Below, piece by piece: positions 43,508 through 51,678 of a stretch of 64,000 nt of DNA. A program made the translations under genes and the position numbers. The notes below the pieces were generated by a model. It was given only the letters and a program-made list of their open reading frames with translations, made no database searches and was not told where the DNA came from. Source of the DNA: RHKX01 sp963820055 (GTDB lineage: Bacteria > Actinomycetota > Thermoleophilia > Solirubrobacterales > 70-9); contig CAWFYJ010000001.1 in NCBI GenBank assembly GCA_963820055.1, positions 303,905 through 367,904 of the forward strand. The letters are read 5' to 3'. The number at the start of each line of letters is the position of its first letter. Within the stretch, counting starts at the first letter, position 1.

Positions 43508-44353
43508 GTGATCCCGCTCAAGGACAGCAACAGCGCCGGCCGACCGCCGGTGGTGACGACGGCGCTGATCGTCTTGAGCCTGCTGATCCTCTGCTGGCAG
43601 CTGACCCTGTCGGGCGAGGATTCGTCGAGCCCGGTGCTGGCCGCCGAGCACGTCTCCAAGCGCGACCAGGCGGCGATCGAGCTCGGCGCGATCCCGTTCC
43701 GCCTGACCCACCCGGGCAGCGAGTGCGGGATCGGGTCGGAGGGCATCGTCTGCGGCCAGGACGGCCTCGTCGAGGCGGGTGGGACGGTCGGCACCGAGGT
43801 TCCCGACGACCTCGGCCAGGCGCCGTGGTGGGTGACGCCGATGACGTCGGCGTTCCTGCACGCCGACATCCTCCACGTCGCGATCACGATGCTCTTCCTG
43901 TGGATCTTCGGCGGCGCGGTCGAGATGCTGGTCGGCGGCCGGCGGCTGCTGCTGCTCTACCTCGCGGCGGCCTATGCGGCCGCGTATGCGCAGAGCTTTC
44001 TCGATCCCGCCGCGACCGGGCCGGTCATCGGCGCCGGCGGCGCGGTGGCGGGCGCGCTCGGCGCCTACGTCGTGCTGCGACCGCGGGGGCGGGTCGTGAC
44101 GATCAGCGGCATCCCGGGCTTCGGCGGCCTGCTCGAGGTGCCGGCCGTCCTCGTGATCCTCGGCTGGTTCGGGCTGATGCTGATCCCCGGCGTCGGCAAC
44201 CTGGCTTCGACCGACATCGCGAGTGGCGGCACCGCCTACCTCGCCCACGTCGGCGGCTTCGCCGTCGGGCTGGCGGCAGGGCTCGTGCTCGCGCGGCGGC
44301 GGCCGAGCGGCAGCGGGTCGCCGGCGACGCCCGGCGCGATCGCGGCCGGCTGA
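43508..44353 (+). CDS. Rhomboid-family membrane protein lacking the catalytic serine
   Basis: A 281-aa polytopic protein of rhomboid form: VTPMTSAFLHADILHVAITMLFLWIFGGAVE (the His-containing helix-2 region, split), then PVIGAGGAVAGALGAYVVL, and TAYLAHVGGFAVGLAAGLVL with the conserved catalytic His. In active rhomboids the fourth helix reads GxSG; here the codons are GGC GCC GGC GGC (G-A-G-G), so the nucleophile Ser is Gly. The His is kept. It is probably a pseudoprotease, or a sequencing change has altered the codon. The GTG at 43508 (MIPLKDSN) is the usual start for this subfamily. It overlaps nothing and follows lipA. Confidence 0.85.
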   Translation: MIPLKDSNSAGRPPVVTTALIVLSLLILCWQLTLSGEDSSSPVLAAEHVSKRDQAAIELGAIPFRLTHPGSECGIGSEGIVCGQDGLVEAGGTVGTEVPDDLGQAPWWVTPMTSAFLHADILHVAITMLFLWIFGGAVEMLVGGRRLLLLYLAAAYAAAYAQSFLDPAATGPVIGAGGAVAGALGAYVVLRPRGRVVTISGIPGFGGLLEVPAVLVILGWFGLMLIPGVGNLASTDIASGGTAYLAHVGGFAVGLAAGLVLARRRPSGSGSPATPGAIAAG

Positions 44354-44357
44354 CGCG

Positions 44358-44555
44358 ATGGACCGACGTCGCCCCACCTCGCTGATCGTCGGGGGCGTGC
44401 TCTTCCTCGTCGTCTTCGGAGGGCTGACGATCGCGGCGCTCGCGACGGCTGAGCTGAACGTCGCGACGGTGATCATCGCGGCGGTTTCGCTGTTCGTCTG
44501 CGTCGCGGTGGTGCTTGCGCTGGTCGGCGCCGTGCGCAACCCTCCCGAGGGATGA
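44358..44555 (+). CDS. Small two-helix membrane protein
   Basis: A 65-aa protein starting at ATG 44358, 4 bases after the rhomboid stop: a basic start MDRRRPTS, then two hydrophobic helices (LIVGGVLFLVVFGGLTIAAL and TVIIAAVSLFVCVAVVLAL) and a short polar end. Its stop overlaps the start of the RTX-repeat gene. No family recognised; coexpression with both neighbours is likely. Confidence 0.65.
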   Translation: MDRRRPTSLIVGGVLFLVVFGGLTIAALATAELNVATVIIAAVSLFVCVAVVLALVGAVRNPPEG

Positions 44556-45124
44556 GATTCATTCGCCTGATCGCGGCGGCCTTTGTGGCCGTCGGCCTGA
44601 TCGCCTCCGTCCAGCTCGCCTCGGGTGCCGCGCCGTCGCAGAAGCAGACCTGCCGGGGGAAGAAGGTCACGATCACCGAGAACCGGAAGGGCGACCCGAT
44701 CGGTCCCGGCAAGGACGTCGTGCTGGGCACGAACGGCAAGGACGTCGTCAACCTCGCCGGCGGTGACGACAAGTTCTACGGCGACGACGGCAACGACATC
44801 GCCTGCGGGGGGCCGGGCGAGGACCTGCTGCTCGGCGGTGACGACGACGACGCGATGTTCGGCGGCGGTGGCGACGACTTCAGCCGCGGGCAGGCGGCGG
44901 GCGGACTCGCCAACCCGCCCCGGGTCGTCGGCGGGCCGGGCGACGACGAGCTCCGCGGTGGCGGCGGGGACGACGCGATCTACGGCAGCTCCGGCGACGA
45001 CAAGTCCTACGGCAACGGCGGCGACGACCTGTTCGATGCGGGCAGCGGCGACGACCTCTGCGACGGCGGTAGCGGCACCGACCAGTCGAACCGCGCCTGC
45101 GAGACGCTGAAGAGCGTCCCGTAG
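44552..45124 (+). CDS. Secreted RTX-type calcium-binding repeat protein
   Basis: A 190-aa protein with a signal peptide (MRFIRLIAAAFVAVGLIA, cleavage after LASGAA) and a body made of glycine/aspartate nonapeptide repeats of the hemolysin type: NLAGGDDKFYGDDGNDIACGG, GGDDDDAMFGGGGDDF, VVGGPGDDELRGGGGDDAIYG and later ones, each matching GGxGxDxUx. Two Cys near the C-terminus (DDLCDGG and RACETL) may form a disulfide. It has no type-I secretion tail, so export is by Sec. It probably folds on binding calcium outside the cell. Confidence 0.85.
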   Translation: MRFIRLIAAAFVAVGLIASVQLASGAAPSQKQTCRGKKVTITENRKGDPIGPGKDVVLGTNGKDVVNLAGGDDKFYGDDGNDIACGGPGEDLLLGGDDDDAMFGGGGDDFSRGQAAGGLANPPRVVGGPGDDELRGGGGDDAIYGSSGDDKSYGNGGDDLFDAGSGDDLCDGGSGTDQSNRACETLKSVP

Positions 45125-45134
45125 GAACTCGGGC

Positions 45135-45740
45135 GTGGCGGCGGACACCGGCCGCAGCGCCGGGCTGACGGCCGGCGGGCTCGCGGCGCTCTTCGTCATC
45201 GGCGCCGTCGGTGGGCTGATCGGCGACATGTGCCACGTCGAGTCGGGCACGACCGTCTATCTCGAGGACCCGCTCCCCTACGTCTGGAAGAGCCAGCTCT
45301 GGTTCCCGTTCATGGTCGGCGGCGGGACGGTTGCGCTCGGGTGGCTGCGGGTGCGGCTCGGGCCGGCGGCCGCTGCGCTCCCCGGGCGGGAGCGGCTGCG
45401 CGAGGCAGTGCTGATGATCGGCTCCGTGCTGGCGCTCTACGCGCTCACGGCGCTCGTCCGCGGCGAGCCGCAGGCGGTGGCCGTTGTGGTCGTCTACGCC
45501 GTTGCGGTGATCGTCGTGGCCCGCTTCGCGACCGATCCGGCCGACCTCGTCTGCGCGGCGCTGGCGGCGGCCTTCGGCGTCGGCAGCGAGATCGTGCTGA
45601 GCGTTCTCGACGTCTTCGCCTACGCCGGCGACATCGCACGCTTCGCCGGCGTCGCGAGCTGGCTGCCGGCGCTGTATCTGGCCTACGGCGTCGTCGCCGG
45701 GCGGATGGGGCTGCTGCTCGCCGTCAGCTCGTCGCGGTGA
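45135..45740 (+). CDS. Integral membrane protein of unknown function
   Basis: A 201-aa protein with six predicted membrane helices (AGGLAALFVIGAVGGLIGD first, LPALYLAYGVVAGRMGLLL last). A conserved-looking loop GDMCHVESGTTVYLEDPLPYVWKSQLWFP follows helix 1 (shown only in part as motif: His-Val-Glu, then Asp-Pro). The GTG start is 10 bases after the RTX gene stop. The end overlaps the convergent DUF1275 gene by 17 bases. I do not assign a family. Confidence 0.65.
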   Translation: MAADTGRSAGLTAGGLAALFVIGAVGGLIGDMCHVESGTTVYLEDPLPYVWKSQLWFPFMVGGGTVALGWLRVRLGPAAAALPGRERLREAVLMIGSVLALYALTALVRGEPQAVAVVVVYAVAVIVVARFATDPADLVCAALAAAFGVGSEIVLSVLDVFAYAGDIARFAGVASWLPALYLAYGVVAGRMGLLLAVSSSR

Positions 45741-46440
45741 GCGGGTTGCGGTTGGGGATGACGGCGAGGACGCCGATCGCGATCGCCGCGGGCACCCAGA
45801 CGAGCAGGCCGGCCTCGCCGGAGAGCGTCAGGGCGACGATCAGGCCGCTGACGCTGTAGACGGCGAGGATCAGGCCGAGCTCCCAGAGCGGCAGCTCGCT
45901 GCGCGGGCCGGCGACGCCGCTGCTCCGTTCGGTCATGCCGGCGGCCAGCAGCATCAGGACGCCGGTGACGGCGCTGACGTTGGCGCCGCGGATGCCGAGG
46001 CCGAGGAAGACGGCGCCCTGGATGCCGGCTGAAAGGGCGGCGACCCCGGCGACCAGAACGGCGGCGCCGGTGGCGGGCTTCGGGTCGCCGATCAGGGTCC
46101 AGAGGAGGGCGAAGAGGATCAGCAGGGCGGCGTGGACGAGGAGCGGGCGCCGCACCGGGCCCGGCCAGGCGGCGCGCCCCGCCACCTTCGTCATCTGCAC
46201 GGCGACCGCGGTGCCGGCCATGAACGCGGCGAGGGCCGCGATCAGGACGAGGAAGGCGCTCCACTCCCCCGCCGCCACGGCGATCCCGAGCTGGACGAGG
46301 TCGCCGGTCACGGCCGATACGAACACGGTCCCGAGGGCGACGAACGTCAGGCCGTCGAGCCACCCCGCCACCGCCGCCAGCGCGAGCACGACGATGCGCA
46401 CCTGCGGGCTCTCCCCGAGCGATCGCGCCTCTTCGGTCAT
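45724..46440 (-). CDS. YoaK/DUF1275-family membrane protein
   Basis: A 238-aa, six-helix membrane protein with the DUF1275 pattern: AAVAGWLDGLTFVALGTVFVSAVTGDLVQLGIAVA at the start (key G-W-x-D and TGD residues), LSAGIQGAVFLGLGIRGANVSAVTGVLM in the middle repeat, and a C-terminal pair of helices. The two halves look like a duplicated module with TG[DV] motifs. Transport function is suspected for the family but not established. Confidence 0.85.
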   Translation of the reverse strand: MTEEARSLGESPQVRIVVLALAAVAGWLDGLTFVALGTVFVSAVTGDLVQLGIAVAAGEWSAFLVLIAALAAFMAGTAVAVQMTKVAGRAAWPGPVRRPLLVHAALLILFALLWTLIGDPKPATGAAVLVAGVAALSAGIQGAVFLGLGIRGANVSAVTGVLMLLAAGMTERSSGVAGPRSELPLWELGLILAVYSVSGLIVALTLSGEAGLLVWVPAAIAIGVLAVIPNRNPLTATS

Positions 46441-46546
46441 CGGTCGGTCAGCCTGACGCCGCCGCCCGACGGATAGTCACGCTCCCGTTCCCGAATCGGC
46501 ACATTCATGCGTTGATCCGTCACACCTCCCGCCGTACCTTCGAACG

Positions 46547-46921
46547 ATGGCGCCGACCAAGCTCAAGGGAGACCTCGCCGAGCTCAAGGTCGCGGCCCAC
46601 CTCTTCGAGCTGGGCTACGGACTCGCGCTCCCCTATGGCGAAGACTGCGACTTCGACCTGATCATGATCAGAGGCGAGTCCCTCGAACGCGTGCAGGTGA
46701 AGCACGCGACATCGGATGGGCGCGTAATCGAAGTCCGATGCTCTTCCCAGTCGCTGACGAACGGGAAGGTCAAGCGGGTGAAGAAATACACCCGTGATCA
46801 GATCGACTGGCTCGCGGTATGGGATTCGACCACGCGCGGGTGCTTCTACATTCCGGCGGTGATGCTCGGCGGGGGCCGGTCGAGAATCAGTCTGCGACTC
46901 GCACCTTGCCGGAACGGTTAG
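46547..46921 (+). CDS. PD-(D/E)XK endonuclease-like protein (group I intron-associated type)
   Basis: A 124-aa protein with the order KLKGDLAELKVAAHLFELGYGLALPYGED (Glu and start of core), CDFDLIMIRGESLERVQVKHATSDGR (Asp and Q-V-K catalytic pair), then SQSLTNGKVKRVKKYTRDQIDWLAVWD. This is the PDDEXK_5 family pattern. No group I intron is visible in the neighbouring tRNA-Ala, which is intact 50 bases downstream on the other strand. A TACCTT box at 46535-46540 lies 6 nt before the ATG (leaderless). It is likely a stand-alone nuclease or immunity-like gene. Confidence 0.82.
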   Translation: MAPTKLKGDLAELKVAAHLFELGYGLALPYGEDCDFDLIMIRGESLERVQVKHATSDGRVIEVRCSSQSLTNGKVKRVKKYTRDQIDWLAVWDSTTRGCFYIPAVMLGGGRSRISLRLAPCRNG

Positions 46922-46971
46922 CGGGCGCTGACGCACGACGCATCGGACTTCCTCGTACCCGAACCGCCGAG

Positions 46972-47045
46972 TGGAGCCAGTCGGACTCGAACCGACGGCC
47001 TCCGCCGTGCAAGGGCGGCGCTCTAGCCAACTGAGCTATGGCCCC
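46972..47045 (-). tRNA. tRNA-Ala (anticodon TGC)
   Basis: On the minus strand from 47045: acceptor GGGGCCA pairs with TGGCTCC (one G-T pair), D-arm GCTC...GAGC, anticodon stem CCGCC/GGCGG with loop CTTGCAC giving TGC, and T-arm GTCGG-TTCGAGT-CCGAC. Discriminator A, no CCA encoded. It lies between the PD-(D/E)XK gene and glutamate dehydrogenase. Confidence 0.96.
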
Positions 47046-47129
47046 GTCCCCCGATTGTAGGTCCCCCACCGCGGGTACGTACCTGTGCGAGGATGCCCGC
47101 AGGGGCAGCCGTCAACCGGGAGGAGAGCG

Positions 47130-48425
47130 ATGGCAACCGACACGACCAAGCCGGCCGAGGAGGATCCGCGAGTCCGCCGGGCACGGGTCTCCGAGCTCGA
47201 GGTCGTCCGCCACCACTTCGACCGCGCCTGGGACAGCCTCGGCCTCCAAGAGGACGCCCGCCAGATCTTCTGGGAGCCCTACCGCGAGATCTCCGTCCAG
47301 ATCCCGATCAAGCTCTCCGACGGGGACATGCACGTCTTCCACGGATTCCGGATCCAGCACAACGGCGCCCGCGGCCCCTACAAGGGCGGCATGCGCTTCC
47401 ACCCCGAGGTCGACATCGACGAGGTCCGCGCCCTCGCCTCGATGATGACCTGGAAGACCGCCGTCGCCGGCATCCCCTTCGGCGGCGCGAAGGGCGGCGT
47501 CAACGTCGATCCCCGCGGCCTCAAGGAGCACGAGCTCGAGGGCATCGCCCGCTCGCTGATGGACAAGATCTCGAAGCTCGTCGGCCCCAACCGCGACATC
47601 CCCGCCCCCGACATCGGCACCAACGCCCAGACCATGGCCTGGCTGATGGACGAGTTCGGCAAGCTCAACGGCCACACGCCCGCCGTCGTCACCGGCAAGC
47701 CGATCTCGCTCGAGGGCTCCTACGGTCGCGAGGCGGCGACCGGTCGCGGCGTCGTGACGATGTTCGAAGAGGCCGCCCACAAGCTCGACATGGATCCCGC
47801 GGAGACGACCTTCATGGTCCAGGGCTTCGGCAACGTCGGCTCCTGGATCGCGCGGATCATGCAGGAGCTCGGCGCGAAGATGGTCGCCGTCGCCGACCAG
47901 GACGGCGCGATCCGCAGCGAGGCCGGCATCGACGCCGACCGCCTCGTCGAGCACGTCCACGTCCACGGCGGCAAGCTCACCGAGTTCCCCGAGGCGGAAG
48001 AGATCGAAAGCGGCGACTTCTACGAAGTCCCCTGCGACGTCTTCTTCCCCGCCGCCCTCGGCGGCATGGTTCACGAGGACAACGCCTGTGTCTTCAACTG
48101 CAAGCTGATGGTCGAGGGCGCCAACAACCCCACCACCTTCGCCGCCGATCAGATCCTCGCCGACAACAACGTCTTCGTCGTCCCCGACCTGATCGCCAAC
48201 GCCGGCGGCGTCGTCGTCTCCTACTTCGAGTGGGTCCAGAACCTCCAGCACTTTCGCTGGGAGGAGGACGCCGTCAACGACATGCTCCGCGGCGTCATGC
48301 AGCGCACCTTCGGCGAGGTGTCGGCCCGCGCCGAGAAGGACGGCAAGTCGCTTCGTGAGGCGGCCTTCGAGATCGGGATCGATCGGGTCGTCGAGGCGAG
48401 CCGGACGCGCGGCTACTTCTCCTAG
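47130..48425 (+). CDS. gdhA: Glutamate dehydrogenase (Glu/Leu/Phe/Val dehydrogenase family)
   Basis: A 431-aa hexameric-type GDH: FHGFRIQHNGARGPYKGGMRFHPEVD with the substrate Lys, MTWKTAVAGIPFGGAKGGVNVDP with the catalytic Lys, PAPDIGTN, the NAD(P) motif VQGFGNVGSWIA, and VEGANNPTTFAAD. Length and motifs are those of the GdhA/GudB small-subunit enzymes. ATG 47130 has a strong GGGAGGAG site 6 nt upstream, so it is leadered unlike many neighbours. A large stem-loop follows the stop. Confidence 0.95.
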   Translation: MATDTTKPAEEDPRVRRARVSELEVVRHHFDRAWDSLGLQEDARQIFWEPYREISVQIPIKLSDGDMHVFHGFRIQHNGARGPYKGGMRFHPEVDIDEVRALASMMTWKTAVAGIPFGGAKGGVNVDPRGLKEHELEGIARSLMDKISKLVGPNRDIPAPDIGTNAQTMAWLMDEFGKLNGHTPAVVTGKPISLEGSYGREAATGRGVVTMFEEAAHKLDMDPAETTFMVQGFGNVGSWIARIMQELGAKMVAVADQDGAIRSEAGIDADRLVEHVHVHGGKLTEFPEAEEIESGDFYEVPCDVFFPAALGGMVHEDNACVFNCKLMVEGANNPTTFAADQILADNNVFVVPDLIANAGGVVVSYFEWVQNLQHFRWEEDAVNDMLRGVMQRTFGEVSARAEKDGKSLREAAFEIGIDRVVEASRTRGYFS

Positions 48426-48439
48426 TCATCGAAACCCGC

Positions 48440-48508
48440 GGGGGTGGGGACCGGACCGCCCGGCTCCGGCGCTTGCGGAGTTCGCCGGGCGGCCCGGCCC
48501 CCACCCCC
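48440..48508 (+). terminator. Very long G+C stem-loop after gdhA
   Basis: GGGGGTGGGG and the following CCGCCCGGC (48440-48463) pair with GCCGGGCGGC...CCCCACCCCC (48484-48508), with an inner hairpin CTCCG-GCGCTTG-CGGAG forming the tip. It starts 15 bases after the gdhA stop. There is no T-tract, but such long stems are common actinobacterial transcription ends. It could equally stabilise the mRNA end. Confidence 0.6.
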
Positions 48509-48564
48509 TCTGCCTGTGGGCCCAGCGGACGTAGCCGCTGCGTCCTGCCGAAGCGACCGAGGCC

Positions 48565-48774
48565 GTCTGGTACTGACGAGGCTCGGAGCCCACTGATCAA
48601 GGACGCAGGAGGCGATGCGTGCTCCAGCACGTGAGCCGACGAGGACGCAGAGCAGCGGCCTCCCGGCCCGTCAGGTACTGACGAGGCTCGGAGCCGCCGG
48701 ATCAAGGAAGAGCCCGGCGATGCGTGCTTTTGCACGTGAGCCGGGTGATGACGCCGAGCCCGGCGCCTCCGAGA
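48565..48774. repeat. Two-copy 105-bp tandem repeat with conserved stem-loops between gdhA and the next gene
   Basis: Units 48565-48669 and 48670-48774 align without gaps at a period of exactly 105 bp. Conserved blocks are GGTACTGACGAGGCTCGGAG with the following CC, GATCAAGGA, GGCGATGCGTGCT and GCACGTGAGCCG. The CGTGC/GCACG stem is identical while its tetraloop differs (TCCA versus TTTT), and GGCTC/GAGCC is palindromic in both. This 352-bp gap otherwise holds only the gdhA stem-loop. The repeat could be a structured RNA or DNA element, or a relic of coding repeats since 105 is 35 codons. It abuts the 3' end of the minus-strand gene. Confidence 0.7.
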
Positions 48775-48777
48775 CCG

Positions 48778-49545
48778 TCAGTCGAAATCGAAGTCTTTGG
48801 GTTCGCCTTGCTCGAACCAGAGATCTTCGCCGTCGGGCGCGTCCTTGAGGAAGTCGGGCGTCTCTTCGAGCAGGTCTTCGTCGCTCTCGTCGTCCTCGGC
48901 GGTGGCGGCACGGGGCTCGACGGTCTCGCCGGGAAGCTGGTCGAACTCGAGGGACTCGGGCTCGTCGGTCGAGGCGGGCACCTCGGGGTCGCCGGGCTCG
49001 GGTTCGTCGGACGGCGAGACGTGCGGGATCTCCAGCTCGGCGGAGTCGGGCGTGGCCGGCGTCGGCGCAGCGGCTTCCAGCTCCTCCGACAGCGAGGCGA
49101 CCTCGGGGGCCGGGTGGTCGACGGTGTCCTCGAGGTGCGAGTGCTCCTGGCGGGCGCGCTCGGCCGGCGTCGAGAGTGCATCGTCGAGATCGATCTCGCC
49201 GAGGTCGACCTCGTCGACGTCGAAGATCGCTCCCTCGGGCGCTTCGGGGATCGGCTGCTCGACCGACTCCGGCTCAGCGGCGGGTACGGCAGGCGCCTGA
49301 GGGGCGACGGTGGTGGGGTCCTCGCCCGTGCCCGGGTCGCCGAACTCGTCTTCCTCGGCGGCGGGAGGTGCCGGCGGAGCCTCTGCCGAAGCGGCGGCCT
49401 GCTCGCCGGTTTCGAACTCGGGATCGCCGGGTCGCGCCACGGGGCCGAAGGCCTCCTGCTCGAGCTGCTCGAGCTCCGAATTCTCCGCGCCATGCTGGCG
49501 CTTCAACTCGAGGTGCTGGCGAATGGCGTCGTCGAGAATTCCCAT
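48778..49545 (-). CDS. Acidic, low-complexity protein of unknown function
   Basis: A 255-aa protein starting MGILDDAIRQHLELKRQHGAENSELEQLEQEAFGP, a short amphipathic and charged helical module. It is followed by about 200 residues rich in Glu, Asp, Pro and Ala with no predicted fold. A final segment DESDEDLLEETPDFLKDAPDGEDLWFEQ, ending FDFD, looks like a conserved C-terminal peptide. ATG 49545 is chosen because the conserved-looking module starts there. I do not assign a function; the ordered ends joined by a disordered linker suggest a scaffold or adaptor. Confidence 0.65.
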   Translation of the reverse strand: MGILDDAIRQHLELKRQHGAENSELEQLEQEAFGPVARPGDPEFETGEQAAASAEAPPAPPAAEEDEFGDPGTGEDPTTVAPQAPAVPAAEPESVEQPIPEAPEGAIFDVDEVDLGEIDLDDALSTPAERARQEHSHLEDTVDHPAPEVASLSEELEAAAPTPATPDSAELEIPHVSPSDEPEPGDPEVPASTDEPESLEFDQLPGETVEPRAATAEDDESDEDLLEETPDFLKDAPDGEDLWFEQGEPKDFDFD

Positions 49546-49614
49546 GAACCTGAAGGGTTGCAGATGAAGGCACATGCCGGACGGCATGAACGACGCCTTG
49601 CTTCTCCGCTTGCT

Positions 49615-51549
49615 TCAGTTCCCCTGCGCCGTCTCGCCGTCGCCCCCCGGCGCAGCCTCGACCCGGTTCTTGCCCCGGCGCTTCGCCTCGTAGAGCGCCC
49701 GGTCGGCCGCGGCGATCAGCTGTCGTTCGGTCGATCCGTCGGCGGGCGCCGTGGCGATGCCGAAGCTCGCGGTCACCGCGATCGGCCCGCCCTCGTCCTC
49801 AGCGGGCACGTCGACGGCCTCGATCCGCCGCCGCAGCCGCTCCGCCAGCTCGGCCGCGCCCGCCTGCGTGGTCCCCGGCAACCCGACGACGAACTCCTCG
49901 CCCCCGAACCGCGCGACCTCGTCGATCTCCCGCGACTCCTCCCGAAGCACGTCGGCGATCGCGACCAGCACCAGGTCGCCGTTCAGGTGGCCGCGAGTGT
50001 CGTTGATCGCCTTGAAGTCGTCGATGTCGAGCATCACCAGCGAGACGTTGCCCGCGAAACGGCCCATCCGCGCGATCTCGTGCTCGATCCAGTCGATGAA
50101 GTGGCGGTGGTTCGAGATACCGGTGAGGTCGTCGGTGACCGCCTGGCGCGCGACGACCTCATGCAGCTCGATGTTCTCGATCGATGTCCGGATCTGGCCG
50201 ATCAGATACGAGAGCACCTGCGCCTCGGCGGCGCTGAAGGCGGGGCCCGACCTGGCCACGGCGATCGTGCAGAGGACCTTCTCGGGTCCCTCCCCGTCCA
50301 TCATCGCCTGCGCCATAGCGTGGTAGTTGGCGGAGTTGACGATCGCCGGGCGAGGGCGGCCGGTGGCATCGGCGATCGCCCGGTCGAGGATCGGTCCGAG
50401 CCGGGCCGGATCGGCCGTCGTCAACGTCCGCTTGGTGCCGTCGGCGTCAGGCAGGACGACCCGCCCGCAGTCGGCGTTGCACGCCTCGACGACCGTCTCG
50501 ATCGCGACCGCGAGCAGCGCTTGGCGGTCGAGCCCGGAAGCGAACGCGTCCCCGAGCCGCCGGACCGACTCGTCGATGCGGCGCCGCTGGTGCCCAAGCT
50601 CATCCACCTGCGAGCTGATCTGGGTGCTCATCCGGTTGATCTCGCGGGCGAGGTCGGTCAGCTCGTCGTCGCCCTCGAGCGGGATCGACTGTTCGTAATC
50701 GCCGGAGCCGATCCGGCGGGCACCCTCGAGCATCCCGGCGAGCCGCCCGCGCAGCCCTCGGAGAAGCATGAAGAGCATGAGCAGCGCGAACAGCAGGAAG
50801 ACGAGGAGCGCCGCAGCCATCAGCGGCGCCGAGCCGAGCGGCTCGGAGCTCGCGGTCGCAATCAGGACCACCCGAGTTCCCGCCTCTCCCGGGAGGCCCG
50901 CCGTCGCCGCTCGCGCCGTCTCGTCCGGCGTCTCGACGTCGAACGGACCCGCGGCGGAGTCGGGGATGTCGGAGGGCTCGAGGGGAACGGTCGTACCGAC
51001 CACGGCGTCCGACTCGACCAGTCCGGCGTCGCCGGCGGTAAGCGACTCGACCTTGTTCAGATAAGACTTCGTCGAGAGGATCCCGACCTCCACCGTGCCG
51101 ATCGGCCGGCCGTCAGGGCCGCGAACCTGGCTCGTCCCCGAGGCGAGCGTCTGCTTCGGCCCCGCCGACGCCAGAGCCTTCCCGTCCGCATCGAGGATCG
51201 TGACCGCCGCGATCTCCGGGTCCGACGTCTCCTTCTCGGCCAGCGCCTGGAGCGCCCGTCGGTCCCCGCTCTCGATGTCCGGCTCGGCGAGTCCGGCGAT
51301 CCGCTGTGCCTCGCCGGGCGCCGCCCGCTGTGCCTCGTGGTAGACCGACGTCGCCGTCTCCAGGCTCGCCTGCAGTTGCGCGTCGGCCTGCTTCGCCGAC
51401 GACTCGCCGTTGATCCAGACGACGAGCACCGCGAGCAGCGTCACGGGGATCGCGACCGCGGCGATGAAGAAGAGCGTCAGTTTGCGGCGAAGGCTCATCG
51501 AGACCTGACCCACGCGCTCGCGACCGAGCCGGTTGCCAAGTATCCTCAT
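49615..51549 (-). CDS. Membrane diguanylate cyclase (sensor-HAMP-GAF-GGDEF)
   Basis: About 644 aa. An N-terminal helix (LTLFFIAAVAIPVTLLAVLVVW), an extracellular sensor region of about 200 residues (dCache/sCache-like), a second helix (LMAAALLVFLLFALLMLFMLL), then HAMP (GARRIGSGDYEQSIPLEGDDELTDL). A GAF-like domain follows with a Cys pair (EACNADCGRVV), then GGDEF: DDLTGISNHRHFIDW, LDIDDFKAINDTRGHLNGD, and the active-site loop RFGGEEFVVGLPG. GGEEF is the catalytic form, so it should make c-di-GMP. ATG 51549 is preferred. It is divergent from tRNA-Ala at the edge of the island. Confidence 0.92.
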   Translation of the reverse strand: MRILGNRLGRERVGQVSMSLRRKLTLFFIAAVAIPVTLLAVLVVWINGESSAKQADAQLQASLETATSVYHEAQRAAPGEAQRIAGLAEPDIESGDRRALQALAEKETSDPEIAAVTILDADGKALASAGPKQTLASGTSQVRGPDGRPIGTVEVGILSTKSYLNKVESLTAGDAGLVESDAVVGTTVPLEPSDIPDSAAGPFDVETPDETARAATAGLPGEAGTRVVLIATASSEPLGSAPLMAAALLVFLLFALLMLFMLLRGLRGRLAGMLEGARRIGSGDYEQSIPLEGDDELTDLAREINRMSTQISSQVDELGHQRRRIDESVRRLGDAFASGLDRQALLAVAIETVVEACNADCGRVVLPDADGTKRTLTTADPARLGPILDRAIADATGRPRPAIVNSANYHAMAQAMMDGEGPEKVLCTIAVARSGPAFSAAEAQVLSYLIGQIRTSIENIELHEVVARQAVTDDLTGISNHRHFIDWIEHEIARMGRFAGNVSLVMLDIDDFKAINDTRGHLNGDLVLVAIADVLREESREIDEVARFGGEEFVVGLPGTTQAGAAELAERLRRRIEAVDVPAEDEGGPIAVTASFGIATAPADGSTERQLIAAADRALYEAKRRGKNRVEAAPGGDGETAQGN

Positions 51550-51572
51550 CGACGCGGAGCGACACCGCACTT

Positions 51573-51645
51573 GGGGCTATAGCTCAGCTGGAAGAGCGCC
51601 TGGATCGCACCCAGGAGGTCGCCGGTTCGAGTCCGGCTAGCTCCA
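51573..51645 (+). tRNA. tRNA-Ala (anticodon CGC), integration site of an island
   Basis: Acceptor GGGGCTA pairs with TAGCTCC (one G-T pair), D-arm GCTC...GAGC, anticodon stem CCTGG/CCAGG with loop ATCGCAC giving CGC, and T-arm GCCGG-TTCGAGT-CCGGC. The discriminator is A and no CCA is encoded. Its 3' part (from the anticodon onward) recurs 7 kb downstream, which is the hallmark of site-specific integration into a tRNA gene. Confidence 0.95.
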
Positions 51646-51655
51646 CTGCCGGAAC
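51605..51655 (+). repeat. attL-like repeat: 3' part of tRNA-Ala(CGC)
   Basis: The 51 bases from the anticodon loop through the tRNA end and 10 bases beyond match 58580-58630 at 49 of 51 positions. The differences are T to C within the T-loop and G to C in the tail. This copy is part of the intact tRNA. Core sequence: TCGCACCCAGGAGGTCGCCG then TTCGAG. Confidence 0.8.
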
Positions 51656-51678
51656 GGTCGCGGGGTAGGATCGTTCAC

